This document shows positions 30,240 to 41,600 of a stretch of 64,000 nucleotides of DNA, piece after piece. The first letter of the stretch is position 1. Each line of letters starts with the position of its first letter. This DNA is from Rehmannia glutinosa. Lineage: Eukaryota > Streptophyta > Magnoliopsida > Lamiales > Orobanchaceae. The DNA lies in contig JABTTQ020001484.1 of assembly GCA_016081115.2 (NCBI GenBank), forward strand, positions 248,001 to 312,000, read 5' to 3'. The notes beneath the pieces are model-generated. The model did not search any database. It had not been told where the DNA came from and saw nothing but the letters and a program-made list of their open reading frames with translations. Both the position numbers and the translations under genes were made by a program.

Positions 30240-31868
30240 GCAACCTTGCCTAGTCATCGGCCCTCTCTGGTACTGGTCCGGCGGGGGTCCAGGGTAGGGA
30301 CGACAAATTTTGCACATATATTTTTAAGCCTCCTCTTCGTATGATCCTCGTGATTTTCCTTATTAAGTCCCTGCATTCGTCGGTCTCGTGATCGACTGAC
30401 TTGTGGTAATAACAGTAAAGGGTGTTATTTAACTTCGAAACATCCAATTTCAATGGGCGAGCTGGAGGCAGTAAATTTAGATCCTTAATTTCCTTCTAAA
30501 TGGCTGAAAGAGGTTGCATTAACGAGCTCCTCATGGCTGCAACTTCAGCTCGGTTTTCCTGGTATGATTTGTACCCAGTAGCTGAACTATCCGAGAATGA
30601 CTTGAAACCTGACCCCGAACCTGAGGCCACATTATTTTTGAAATCATTTCTTGTTCCAGGTGCTTTCTGCTTGGTTGGTAGGCTGGCCATGGCCTCCTCC
30701 GCGCATATATATCGTTCTGCGCGAAGAAAAAACTCTTGGAAGGTGCTCGCCCCCAACTCATGGATGGCGTAGCAGAAATGAGAAAAAGGGGCAAGCCCAT
30801 CCATGGACGCTATAAGCATTGCGTCATCCGAAACTGGCTCCATCTCACGCATTTGTTTGTTGAACTTGGAAATGTAACTTTTCAAAGACTCGTCCTTTCC
30901 TTGCTTGATGTTGACTAGCAAATCTTTTTGCGCCGCACGAACCTTGGAAGCTAGGAAGTGTGTAGTAAAAGCTGTGCCAGGTTGCTCCATGAGTGGATGG
31001 AGCCTGGGGGAAGTGTCTGGAACCATCGCTGGGCTCGGTCGTCCAGAGTTAAAGGGAATGCTCTGCACAAGATCGCGCCGTTGGGAACGTAGAGCTCGGT
31101 TCATGCTAATTATTTGTGAAGATGGGTGGTGGGATTAGTTTCACCGTCATACAATCCAATTTGTGGGACTTTAAATTTTATGGGGACATGGGTGGCCAAA
31201 ATGTGTGGAGCAAAAGGCGACACTACGTTAGGTCGTCCTGACGTGGGACTTGGTTGGTAAGGAGCATCATCGGGTATTTTCTCCAACTCATTTAGGTGAC
31301 GTCGCAGGCGGAGTATCTCGGCCTCTCTTTTATTCATGGGACTTGGATCCTAAGCTCGGTTCACTCTAGCTGGTTCTCGATTTCTAGGAAATTGGATCCT
31401 AGACTGAATGGACTGCATGGTCCGTTGTCGGATAGGCTCTGGCCCCAGGCGCTCAAATACCGAGTGGGCTTGGCGAGGGCACTGAAGAATCGGTGATGAT
31501 TCTGCAACCCTGATGTGGCATGCATCTTCCTCACGTGGCCTTCTTCTTTCTCGCCTTTCTTTAGGTTGCCTATTTCGGGACTCGACCTATTGGCTATCTT
31601 GGTCTAGGGGGGCTCGATTTTAGATATCTGGTTGAGGATTTGCTGGTAGAAGAGGTGGTGGCATGACTATTTGGGGGGGAACAATGGTTGGAGTTGCTAG
31701 TGCCCGGGTTAGTAGTTGGTTCATTGTTGCAAAAAATTGGGGTTGGATAAAAGTTGTGTAAGGGGCAACAATGGTGTTGCTGCTCCACCAGTTTCAGTAG
31801 GGTTCGCATTTTGGGGATCTTTGGTTGGGAGATCTTGTCTCTGAGGAGTTCTAGAAATTTCACTCATC
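30240..31868 (-). pseudogene. Tat-like gag
   Basis: A start codon opposite 31866-31868 (MSEISRTPQRQDLPT) lies about 90 bp after the LTR end, so it is the probable gag start. The N-terminal Pro/Gln/Asn-rich part has several stops. Then IGLYDGETNPTTHL (about 31145), FLASKVRAAQKDLLVNIKQG (30960), SLKSYISKFNKQMREM (30880) and AEAYICAEEAM-like sequence (30700) form the capsid core. The zinc-binding motif CYYHKSVDHETDEC (about 30415) is a C-H-H-C type knuckle used in Tat gags. Stops between 31860 and 31600 and frameshifts near 31110 and 30490 inactivate it. Confidence 0.75.
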
Positions 31869-31940
31869 GTTTGAAAAGAAATGGACTACCTTGGCTGGGA
31901 TTTTAGGGATTTTTTGGAAATGAGACTGGACCAAACGGGC

Positions 31941-31959
31941 CCTCCTTCTAGCGGCAATT
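31941..31959 (-). other. Probable primer binding site of the Tat-like element
   Basis: On the minus strand AATTGCCGCTAGAAGGAGG follows the LTR end GGCATCAACA directly. The exact tRNA partner cannot be named from the sequence alone; position is the main evidence. Confidence 0.5.
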
Positions 31960-32148
31960 TGTTGATGCCTTGATTCGATCAACAAGCCAACAAGATAAAA
32001 GTGCGTGACTATGAAAAGGGAATTGAATACCTGGAAAATGCTTAAAGTTGGATGAACTGCCTTTTTTATTGATAAAGCCGAGTAGGCTGTTTTTGGTCGG
32101 TTTTTACACGCCGAATTTGAATTCTCTCTAATATATAGTGGTTTTTCT
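31960..32148 (-). repeat. 5' LTR remnant of the Tat-like element
   Basis: About 190 bp matching the first 190 bp of 11154-12110 with some 10 differences. Homology stops within GGTTTTTCT at 32148, where SIRE-like copia interior begins abruptly. Confidence 0.8.
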
Positions 32149-33057
32149 AGTCAAGTTTGATGAGCTTATTGGAAATCTACTCATCTATGAAGTCTATCTC
32201 AAGGAGAGGAAAAATTCCAAACCATCCACAAATCAATCGGGTATGCAAATTATTCCTAAAGGTCTTGCCTCTTCTTCTAATAATGCATACTATGATAATG
32301 ATGATGATGATGAGAAGACGGCCGCACTTGTTCGAAAATTTGCAAAATTTGTAAATAAAAATAAAGCAAGAAAACCAAGAGATAATGCTTGCTTTAAATG
32401 CGGAAAACCAGGGCACTTCATTGCCCGATTGCAAGCTTCGATGAAGAGGAACAAAAGAAAAAGAAGCCTTTCACAAAAAAAGAAGGCTCTAAATGCGGAA
32501 GTCAAAACATGGGATGAACTACTCGAAACAACCGATGAGGAAGGAGAAACCTAACACGGTCTCATGACTATAGACGATGAAAACAATGAGGTACACTCAA
32601 ATTCTTCTACTTCCTCCATAGTTGATGACTTGCAATGTGATTTTGATGAATTGCAAATTGAGTTTCAAAATTTAATCGTTAAATAGAAAAATTTGAAAAA
32701 GGAGCATAAGGAGATTAAGGTTGAAAAAGAAAATTTATTTACCTCTTATGAATCTCTAGACAAAGCTCATGCTCTTACTCTTACTAGAATTCATTCTCTT
32801 GAAACCGAAAAGGAATTGCTCACAAAAGATATTGAATGTTTGAAAAATGATGTGCATCGTTTCAACATAAGTACGGATAAAGTCACAAAAATTTTAGATG
32901 CACAAAGAGGTGAGCATTCCAAATCGGGACTTGGTTATAAGCCATTTCAAAGTGTTTTTAAGAAAAATAACCAAGGTCCGACTTTTGTACGTGCTAATAA
33001 TTATAATACTCCTACTTGTTTTTATTGTGGCAAAGTTGGACATTATGCTAATAATTG
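32149..33057 (+). pseudogene. SIRE-like gag, copy A (5' part missing)
   Basis: The structural protein. Copy A starts inside gag at KFDELIGNLLIYEV; the first ~620 bp of the gene seen in copy B are absent. An acidic stretch (NDDDDE, about 32300) precedes the zinc knuckle CFKCGKPGHF (32390), whose last Cys is lost. TTDEEGET ends a frame at 32554. The next frame (32693-33057) is a Lys/Glu-rich coiled coil leading to HSKSGLGYKPF (32925) and a second partial knuckle CFYCGKVGHYANN (33015), ending in TGA where Trp is likely. A TAG at 32684 is shared with copy B, so it predates their duplication. Confidence 0.8.
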
Positions 33058-33182
33058 AAAATTAAGAAATAGCTCAAGACATGTTCGGAGACCCAAAGGT
33101 CTCAAGACTAACCCCCATGGACCCCAAAATTATAGGGTACCTAAAAGAAATTCTTTTGTAGGTAATAGGGGCAATAACCACA

Positions 33183-34600
33183 ATGGAAGATTCAAAATGG
33201 CTCGTGGACAGCGGATGTTCACGCCATATGACCGGGAGGAAAGAACTTTTTACCAACATCAAGCTCCAAGAAGAGGGTATGGTCATGTTCGGCAATGGCA
33301 AAGGAAATATTCTTGGAAATGGAGAAATTGGTAACTCTTCTTTCTCTCTTAGTAATGTTCTATTAGTTGAAGGGCTTAAGTTTAATTTGATAAGTGTTAG
33401 CCAACTTTGTGATTCAAAATATGATGTTTCCTTTAAAAAAGAAAAATGCCTTATACTTAAAAATGGTGAAATTATTTGTGAAGCAAATAGAAAAGGCAAT
33501 CTTTACAAAATTTGTACAAGTGATTTGGTTAGTCAAAATGTTTCTTGTTTAGTCGCTAATAATGATTTAACTAGTTTATGGCATAGGCGACTTGGACATG
33601 TTGGATACAAGAATTTGAAAAATATTTACAAAAACCAACATGTGAAAGGACTACCCAAATTGAATTTTGAAAATCTTGGCTTATGTGACACTTGTCAAAA
33701 GAACAAATTAGTTAAGAGTAGTTTTAAGCCCAAAAATGAAATTTCCACAACCAAACCCCTACAAATGCTTCACCTTGATTTTGTACGGGGATATTGGTAC
33801 GGCTAGTCTAAGTGGAAAACATTACACTTTTGTTATCGTCGATGATTTTTCTAGATATACTTGGGCTCTTTTTCTTACCAATAAAAGCGATGCCGTTAAT
33901 GAGTTTGTTAAGTTGTGTAGACTTATTGAGAATGAAAAAGAAGATACTATCAAGTCTATTCAAAGCGATCGAGGTGGAGAATTTGACGGTGAATTTAGAG
34001 TGTTTTGTGAAACCAAAGGATATGCTCATAATTTCGGCTCCAAGGACACCTCAACAAAATGGAGTAGCCGAACGGAAAAATCGGACACTACAAGAAATGA
34101 GTCGGTCCATGCTCAATGAATTCTCACTTCCAAAATATTTTTGGGCCGAAGCCGTAAGTACCGCTTGCTATGTCATTAATCGAGTTTATATTCGTCCTAA
34201 AATGAATAAAACTCCATATGAGCTTTGAAAAGGTAGAACTCCAAATATTAGTTATTTCAAGATATTTGGTTGTAAATGCTTTATTTTGAATACCAAGGAT
34301 CAATTGGACAAACTTGATCCTAAGGCCGATGAAGGGATATTTATGGGATATTCAACAAAAAGCAAAGCATATCGGGTTTACAATAAGACTAGTGGAGTTG
34401 TTGAAGAATACATCCATGTTAAATTCAATGAAGCTTCGGGGAGTTGAAAGAATTCTAATGATTAAAGTGATGAAGAGGATATTATTGAACAAATTGTTCA
34501 AATTGATGATCAACCGTCTACATCAAATGATCAACCGTCCACTTCAAATGGTCCTCAAGAAGATAGAGGTGATATCTCGGATCTTCCCGTTGCATTGAAA
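33183..34600 (+). pseudogene. SIRE-like protease and integrase, copy A
   Basis: Protease: WLVDSGCSRHMTG (about 33200) with the catalytic Asp intact. Zinc domain: LWHRRLGHVGY ... LCDTCQKNK (33576-33712), H and C residues kept. Integrase core: first Asp in LHLDF (33775), then a frameshift relative to B, SDRGGEFDGEF (33965) and NGVAERKNRTL-like sequence with the catalytic Glu (34060), again shifted. ELW-stop at 34226-34228 is TGA where copy B has TGG. After 34240 the chain continues into the polar linker with the repeated phrase DQPSTSN (34510-34550). Compared with B there are at least four single-base indels. Not functional. Confidence 0.8.
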
Positions 34601-34607
34601 TTTAAGG

Positions 34608-36213
34608 AGATCACCCAAAAGATCTTATTATTGGTGATCCCCTTGACAAAGTTATGACCGGAGAAAATTTGCCGAGAAAGCTCTTATTTCTCAAAAAGAG
34701 CCTAAAAATGCTAAAGAGGCTATTGAGGATGAGGATTGGTTCCTAGAGATGAAAGAGGAGTTGAATCAATTTGAAAGAAATGATGTATGGGAATTGGTAC
34801 CTTGTCCTCCTTCTCAAACCATTATTGGTACAAAATGGGTATTAGGAACAAACTTGATGATCAAGGCAATATTGTTCGAAATAAGGCAAGGTTAGTAGCT
34901 CAAGGGTATTGTCAAGAAGAAGGTATTGACTATGATGAAACTTTTGCACCCGTAGCACGTTTAGAAGCTATTCGTATTTTACTTGCCTATTCTTGTTTTA
35001 AAAATTTCAAACTTTACCAAATGGATGTTAAATCCGCATTCTTAAATGGTATTATTCAAGAAGAAGTCTATGTAAAACAACCTCCGGGGTTTGAAAATTT
35101 TTCTAGGCCTAATGATGTTTATAAACTTAAAAAGGCTTTGTATGGTTTAAAACAAGCACCCCGTGCATGGTATGATAGACTTAGTTCTTTTCTTTTACAA
35201 AATGGTTTTATAAGAGGTAAAGTTGATACAACTCTATTTGTCTTTGAAAAAGGGCAAGATTGTTTACTTGTGCAAATTTATGTTGATGATATCATTTTTG
35301 GTGCTACTAATGATTCTTTGTGCAAGAAATTCTCTAAGTTAATGCAAGGAGAATTCGAGATGAGTATGATGGGGGAGCTTAACTTCTTTCTTGGACTTCA
35401 AATTAAGCAATGTCAAGAAGGTATTTATATTTCGCAATCAAAGTATACAAAAGAACTTTTGAAAAAGTTCGGCATTGAAGAAGGAAGAACCGTCTCTACT
35501 CCTATGGCAACAAATGTCAAAATTGACAAAGATGAGAAAGGCAAGTCCGTGGATGAATCAAAGTATCGAGGTATGATTGGTAATTTACTTTATTTAACCG
35601 CTAGTAGACCGGACATTCTTCATGCCGTATGCCTATGTGCTCGTTTTCAAAGCAATCCCAAAGAATCTCACATGAGTGCCGTTAAAAGGATTTTTCGATA
35701 TTTGTAAGGCACCATTCAATATGGTTTATTTTATCCAAAGAATGAAAATATTTGTCTTAAAGGTTATAGTGATTTGATTACGCGGGAAATATTGATGATC
35801 GGAAAAGTACTTAGGACCATGTCAATTTTTAGGCGATTGCCTAGTATCTTGGTTTTCAAAGAAGCAAAATGTTTTTCTTTCAACGGCGAAGCGAATATAT
35901 TTCCGCCGCATTTTGTCGTACTCAACTTCTTTGGATGAAACAAACCTTAGCGGATTACAAATGATCTTTTGAAAATGTACCTATCTTTTGTGATAATATA
36001 TCCGCTATAAATATTGCTCAAAACCCGATTCATCATAATCGTACTAAACATATTGAGATTCGACATCATTTTCTAAGGGATTGTGTTTCAAAACGTAAAA
36101 TTGAGATATCCTTTGTACCATCTCAAGATCAATTAGCGGACATTTTTACATAACCGCTATCTTCTGAGACTTTTTCATCAATACGAGCTCGGTTAGGCAT
36201 AATGCATATTGAA
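34608..36213 (+). pseudogene. SIRE-like reverse transcriptase and RNase H, copy A
   Basis: The main RT frame is 34787-35705: NKARLVAQGYCQEEGIDYDETFAPVAR-type start (about 34880), LYQMDVKSAFLNG (35020), LYGLKQAPRAWY (35140), catalytic box IYVDDIIFGATN (35277) and FEMSMMGELNFFLGLQIKQ (35356). All RT Asp residues are present. The RNase H part (35706 on) opens with a TAA at 35705-35707 where B has an open codon. It then has a two-base loss in the GYSDSDYAG region (35765) and further shifts, but keeps HHNRTKHIEIRHHF and QDQLADIFT (36030-36150). B and C preserve the same gene better. Confidence 0.85.
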
Positions 36214-37386
36214 TGAAGCTTACGTTTGCATTTTGCACGTTTTTAAAACTTAGGGGCGAAAAATCGGATTTTTGGTTGAAAATTCGGATTTTGGAAAAAG
36301 CGACAAGACAGGTGGTGAAGGAGTTGAGGCAACCGCCGCCCTCAACCTCGACCGTCGCCCTCAACCTCGACGGTCGCCTAAGCTATATTTTGGCTTTTAA
36401 ACGTTCTGTCTTCAACATTCTTCGTTTTAACAATTTTTGGCCATTTTTCGTCCCCTTTTCCAAATTCACTCTAATTTCATTCAAAAATGGTTTTCATGCA
36501 TATTTTACACAACATGGACATTATGTAGCGTGATCATCATCATTATGGCTCATTCTTTCCGATCAAATGGTAAGAATTTCTCTTCTTTTTTGCTCAATGG
36601 GTTGAACCTTGAGTTTTCGAGTTACTTGAAAATTTTTGATGTAATTTTCGTATGATCATGTTGAGCTTGGCTGTTATGTTGTTATGTATGATGATTGACT
36701 TGTATTGGTGATAAAATTTTTGGCTTGAAACATTTACAAGGGTTATATACAACCTCTTTTATTTTTCACGCACACAAGGTGTTTGATAAAATGTCGCAAT
36801 GAAAATTTCAACTTATACATGATTCTCTTGCTTTCAAAAGTTTTCTATACTTATTGAGATCATGATTTGATAAACAAAACGAGCGTATGAACTCTTCATA
36901 TTACATTTCTCCCATTTTCCTTGGATTGTTATGCTTTAATTGCTCAACGGTTAATAAACCGTCCCTTTAGCGCACTTTGATATTATTTTATGGTGTTTTT
37001 CACCATTCTAACATTCTTTTTGATGATTCCAAAGGGGGAGAAACAGGATATTGGCTCGTTAGCTCAAAAAAAAAAAGCAAATAAAAGCTCGTAATAAGTA
37101 TTGTGGACTCGTATACCTAGTCCATGGCTTGAATTTTGGACTCAAATGAAATTGATTATAAGTATTGTGAGGGGAGCTTCTTGGCTCATGATGCATCCTA
37201 TATAAGCTTGTTATAGCTTGTGCTTGTTACTTATAATATTCGTTTGTTGAAATGCTCATAAATAGGGGGAGCTTTGTATGAAATACTTCTAACGGATAGT
37301 TTACTTGTAAAACCGGAAAATTTTATTTGGTTTTCAAATCGTCCTCAAGAAAATTGTTCGGTTTGTAATCATCAAAAAGGGGAGTT
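36214..37386 (+). other. Post-pol noncoding region of copy A with motif array and polypurine tract
   Basis: About 1.17 kb without a supported ORF. Near its start (36296-36380) sit CGACCGTCGCCC / CGACGGTCGCC units related to the GACCGGTCG arrays of the LTR. It ends in AAAAAGGGGAG (37374-37384), the polypurine tract. In SIRE elements an env-like ORF can lie here; none is visible. Confidence 0.65.
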
Positions 37387-38652
37387 TGTTAGATAAATGT
37401 TTTTATCATGATTTTGATGATTATGTTCGATTTTGTTCAAATGAGTTTTTAAACCAAAACTATGTCCCTAAATGTTGTCTAAATACTTCCGATCAACTTA
37501 AAATGTTTTTACTATTTTTCGGAGTATTTCTTGAAGTTTATTTTCAATAAAAAATTGGACAACACATTTGTTTCAGGCTCGACCGGTCGCCCTATAGGGC
37601 AACCCGCACTGATTTGCCGAGAAACGAGAAAATGGGCGTAAGAAAAATAGAGCGGCGGCCGGCCGACCAGGTGGGCGACGGTCGCGGTCGGCCGTGGCGG
37701 CGACACACGGGAGTTGGATTTTCGTTCCCAGACTTCTCTGTTTTTCGTAAAATCTTCAAGGGCAACCGTCACTAAAGACTAAGGGCGTCGTCGCACCCCC
37801 TTCGACCGGCCCCCTGTGTAAAAATTCGCGAGAATTCAATTTCAATCTTATCTCTCTGCTGACCGGTCGAACCCTTGTTTATCAAAGAAACTATCCGTTG
37901 CGTTTTGCATGACTTTTCCCTATTTTGTGGGATTGATTTCTAACAGCTATATTGATCATTTTAAATGGTTTCTTTGCAAAGCAAATCACTCCCCAAGGGA
38001 GGAGCCAATGTCCTGGAAATGAAAGCCAAGTCCTCTCCTATAAATAGAGGCTTCATTCAAGCAACAAGATACAACACAACATACAAGCAAAGAGCAATTT
38101 AGCAAACACTTTCATATATCTTGTTGTATTAGCCTAAGCACTTTCACTTGCACAAATTTGAGGTATAGGCTTTCAATTCTTGATTACACTTGTACTCATA
38201 TTGTATCAATCATTATTGAGTTGTAATCTTGATTTTGGTCATCATTCAACACAAGACATCCTTGTGAGTATTCTTGTGGTAAGAATACACTTGGGTGATC
38301 TAGGTGATAGGTGTTTGAAGGTTGTGGTAATCTTCAAAGGTGTTGTAAGAGGGTTGTGGTAATCCTCAAGGTGGTGTAAGAGGGTTGTGGTAATCCTCAA
38401 GGTGTTGTATTAATTTTTGGTAAATTAATAAAACCTTTTTTTTTCTTTTTGAAATCCATCGCGGATATACTGGGGTGGTAGAGGATTAGGCCCTAGGTGG
38501 GTTGAACCTCTTTAAATCAACGAGTGTTGTTTAATTTCCGCATTTACATTCTAGTCTTTTACTTGTAGTTTTGAAAAAGAGGGTGATTTGCGAAAAATTG
38601 GCATAATCTATTCACCCCCCCTTCTAGATTATTGTAGCCACTTGGACTAACA
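37387..38652 (+). repeat. Shared SIRE-like LTR between copies A and B
   Basis: 1266 bp from TGTTAGATAAATG to GGACTAACA, followed by a tRNA-iMet type primer site. U3 contains a GC-rich array of GACCGGTCG/GGCCGGCCG/GGGCGACGG units (37576-37700, 37800-37870). TATAAATA lies at 38039-38046. Short tandem repeats of GAGGGTTGTGGTAATCCTCAA occur around 38345-38400. Confidence 0.9.
38039..38046 (+). promoter_or_regulatory. TATA box of the SIRE-like LTR
   Basis: TATAAATA in CTCCTATAAATAGAGGCTTC; the same context recurs at 45195 in the last LTR and, more diverged, at 58770 in copy C. Confidence 0.7.
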
Positions 38653-38654
38653 AG

Positions 38655-38666
38655 TGGTATCAGAGC
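38655..38666 (+). other. Primer binding site, SIRE-like copy B
   Basis: TGGTATCAGAGC, complementary to the 3' end of initiator tRNA-Met, two bases after the LTR end. This is the standard copia site. Confidence 0.9.
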
Positions 38667-38699
38667 CAAACTCTTTGGCTAGCTCGTTCCGAGTAAAGA

Positions 38700-40212
38700 G
38701 GAAAGATCTACTGCTACAAATGATGCTCATCTCACCACCGACGCCTCCACCAATAAGCCACCACTTTTCGACGCCAACAACTACGCATTTTGGAAAGACC
38801 GTATGGAGTGCTTCCTACAAGGGTGCGGGTTCAACATTTGGAATGTGGTCATCGAAGGATTTGATCAACCAACAAAGAAATCGGAGGATGGCACCTTGGC
38901 TCCTAAACCTTTCAAGGAGTTTGATGAAAACGACAAAAAGGCTTTCTCTTTAAACGGTAAGGCCTTAAATATTTTGAATTGTTCTCTTACCGCCACCGAG
39001 TACAATCGCATAAGAGGCATAAGGTCGGCACATGAGGTTTGGGAAAAATTGGAGACAATCTATGAAGGGACTAAGAAAGTCAAGCAAGCAAGAAAGACCA
39101 TGCTTGTTAAAGACTTCGAAAACTTTAACATGTATGATGGTGAAAGCATCTCCAAGATGGTGGAAAGGCTTGACAATATTGTCAATCCTCTTGTGGCCCT
39201 CGGCAAAGTCATCTCCGAAGAAGACAAGGTGACCAAGGTATTGAATGCACTTCCCGGCTCATGGTCCAAAAAGTAACGGCTATCACGGAGGCACAAAATC
39301 TTGAGACACTCAAGTTTGATGAGCTTATTGGAAATCTACTCATCTATGAAGTCTATCTCAAAGAGAGGAAAAATTCCAAACCATCCACAAATCAATCGGG
39401 TATGCAAATTATTCCTAAAGGTCTTGCTTCTTCTTCTAATAATGCATACTATGATAATGATGATGATGATGAGGAGGAGACGGCCGCACTTGTTCGAAAA
39501 TTTGCAAAATTTGTAAATAAAAATAAAGCAAGAAAACCAAGAGATAATGCTTGCTTTAAATGCGAAAAACCGGGCACTTCATTGCCGACACCAAGCTCGA
39601 TGAAGAGGAGCAAAAGAAAAGAAGCCTTTCACAAAAAGAAGGCTCTAAATGCGGAAGTCAAAACATGGGATGAACTACTCGAAACAACCGATGAGGAAGG
39701 AGAAACCTAACACGGTCTCATGACTATAGACGATGAAAATAATGAGGTACACTCAAATTCTTCTACTTCCTCCATAGTTGATGACTTGCAATGTGATTTT
39801 GATGAATTGCAAATTGAGTTTCAAAATTTAATCGTTAAATAGAAAAATTTGAAAAAGGAGCATAAGGAGATTAAGGTTGAAAAAGAAAATTTATTTACCT
39901 CTTATGAATCTCTAGACAAAGCTCATGCTCTTACTCTTACTAGAATTCATTCTCTTGAAACCGAAAAGGAATTGCTCACAAAAGATATTGAATGTTTGAA
40001 AAATGATGTGCATCGTTTCAACATAAGTACGGATAAAGTCACAAAAATTTTAGATGCACAAAGAGGTGAGCATTCCAAATCGGGACTTGGTTATAAGCCA
40101 TTTCAAAGTGTTTTAAGAAAAATAACCAAGGTCCGACTTTTGTACGTGCTAATAATTATAATACTCCTACTTGTTTTTATTGTGGCAAAGTTGGACATTA
40201 TGCTAATAATTG
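38700..40212 (+). pseudogene. SIRE-like gag, copy B
   Basis: The complete gag region. In copy C the start reads ATGGCTACA; here the matching position (38710) is ACTGCTACA, so the start codon is lost. The N-terminal capsid part runs PPLFDANNYAFWKDRM (38757) to TATEYNRIRGIRSAHEVWEKL (39000) and MVERLDNIVNPL (39160). A frame shift at about 39270 leads into KFDELIGNLLIYEV. The zinc knuckle CFKC (39550) loses its downstream half through a one-base deletion. The coiled coil (39849 on) and KSGLGYKPF (40082) follow, then another shift. TAG at 39840 is shared with A. Without a start codon it could not be translated normally. Confidence 0.85.
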
Positions 40213-40336
40213 AAAATTAAGAAATAGCTCAAGACATGTTTGGAGACCCAAAGGTCTCAAGACTAACCCCCATGGACCCCAAAATTATAGGGTACCTAAA
40301 AGAAATTCTTTTTTAGGTAATAGGGCAATAACCACA

Positions 40337-41600
40337 ATGGAAGATTCAAAATGGCTCGTGGACAGCGGATGTTCACGCCATATGACCGAGAGGAAAGAAC
40401 TTTTTACCAACATCAAGCTCCAAGAAGAGGGTATGGTCATGTTCGGCAATGGCAAAGGAAAAATTCTTGGAAATGGAGAAATTGGTAACTCTTCTTTCTC
40501 TCTTAGTAATGTTCTATTAGTTGAAGGGCTTAAATTTAATTTGATAAGTGTTAGCCAACTTTGTGATTTAAAATATGATGTTTCCTTTAATAAAGAAAAA
40601 TGCCTTATACTTAAAAATGGTGAAATTATTTGTGAAGCAAATAGAAAAGGCAATCTTTACAAAATTTGTACAAGTGATTTGGTTAGTCAAAATGTTTCTT
40701 GTTTAGTCGCCAATAATGATTTAACTAGTTTATGGCATAGGCGACTTGGAAATGTTGGATACAAGAATTTGAAAAATATTTACAAAAACCAACATGTGAA
40801 AGGACTACCCAAATTGAATTTTGAAAATCTTGGCTTATGTGACACTTGTCAAAAGAACAAATTAGTTAAGAGTAGTTTTAAGCCCAAAAATGAAATTTCA
40901 CAACCAAACCCCTACAAATGCTTCACCTTGATTTGTACGGGGATATTGGTACGGCTAGTCTAAGTGGAAAACATTACACTTTTGTTATCGTCGATGATTT
41001 TTCTAGATATACTTGGGCTCTTTTTCTTACCAATAAAAGCGATGCCGTTAATGAGTTTGTTAAGTGTGTAGACTTATTGAGAATGAAAAAGAAGATACTA
41101 TCAAGTCTATTCGAAGCGATCGAGGTGGAGAATTTGACGGTGAATTTAGAGTGTTTTGTGAAACCAAAGGATATGCTCATAATTTCTCGGCTCCAAGGAC
41201 ACCTCAACAAAATGGAGTAGCCGAACGGAAAAATCGGACACTACAAGAAATGAGTCGGTCCATGCTCAATGAATTCTCACTTCCAAAATATTTTTGGGCC
41301 GAAGCCCTAAGTACCGCTTGCTATGTCATTAATCGAGTTTATATTCGTCCTAAAATGAATAAAATTCCATATGAGCTTTGGAAAGGTAGAACTCCAAATA
41401 TTAGTTATTTCAAGATATTTGGTTGTAAATGCTTTATTTTGAATACCAAGGATCAATTGGACAAACTTGATCCTAAGGCCGATGAAGGGATATTTATGGG
41501 ATATTCAACAAAAAGCAAAGCATATCGGGTTTACAATAAGACTAGTGGAGTTGTTGAAGAATCCATCCATGTTAAATTCAATGATGCTTCGGGAGTTGAA
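40337..41600 (+). pseudogene. SIRE-like protease and integrase, copy B
   Basis: Protease motif WLVDSGCSRHMTE (about 40354), catalytic Asp kept. Zinc domain LWHRRLGNVGY ... LCDTCQKNK (40731-40866), where the second His has become Asn. Integrase core: LHLDLYGDIG (40920) with the first Asp, a one-base loss near 41064, then SDRGGEFDGEF (41118) and NGVAERKNRTL (41211) with the Glu. From 41064 the frame stays open through the integrase C-terminus and into RT. Frame changes at about 40915 and 41064 are the only lesions besides the zinc-site change. Confidence 0.85.

Larger units (their letters stand above)
11154..32148 (-). mobile_element. Tat-like Ty3/gypsy retrotransposon with antisense ORF
   Basis: Read on the minus strand: 5' LTR remnant (32148-31960), primer binding site, gag (31868 down), protease, RT, RNase H, a second RNase H, integrase ending near 26310, then the antisense ORF region, then the 3' LTR (about 12110-11154). 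The second RNase H between RT/RNase H and integrase is a mark of the Tat lineage, and additional ORFs in antisense order between pol and the 3' LTR are known there. An Athila-like element and a hAT element have inserted. The right end is lost at the junction with copia DNA at 32148, so no target duplication can be seen. Confidence 0.75.
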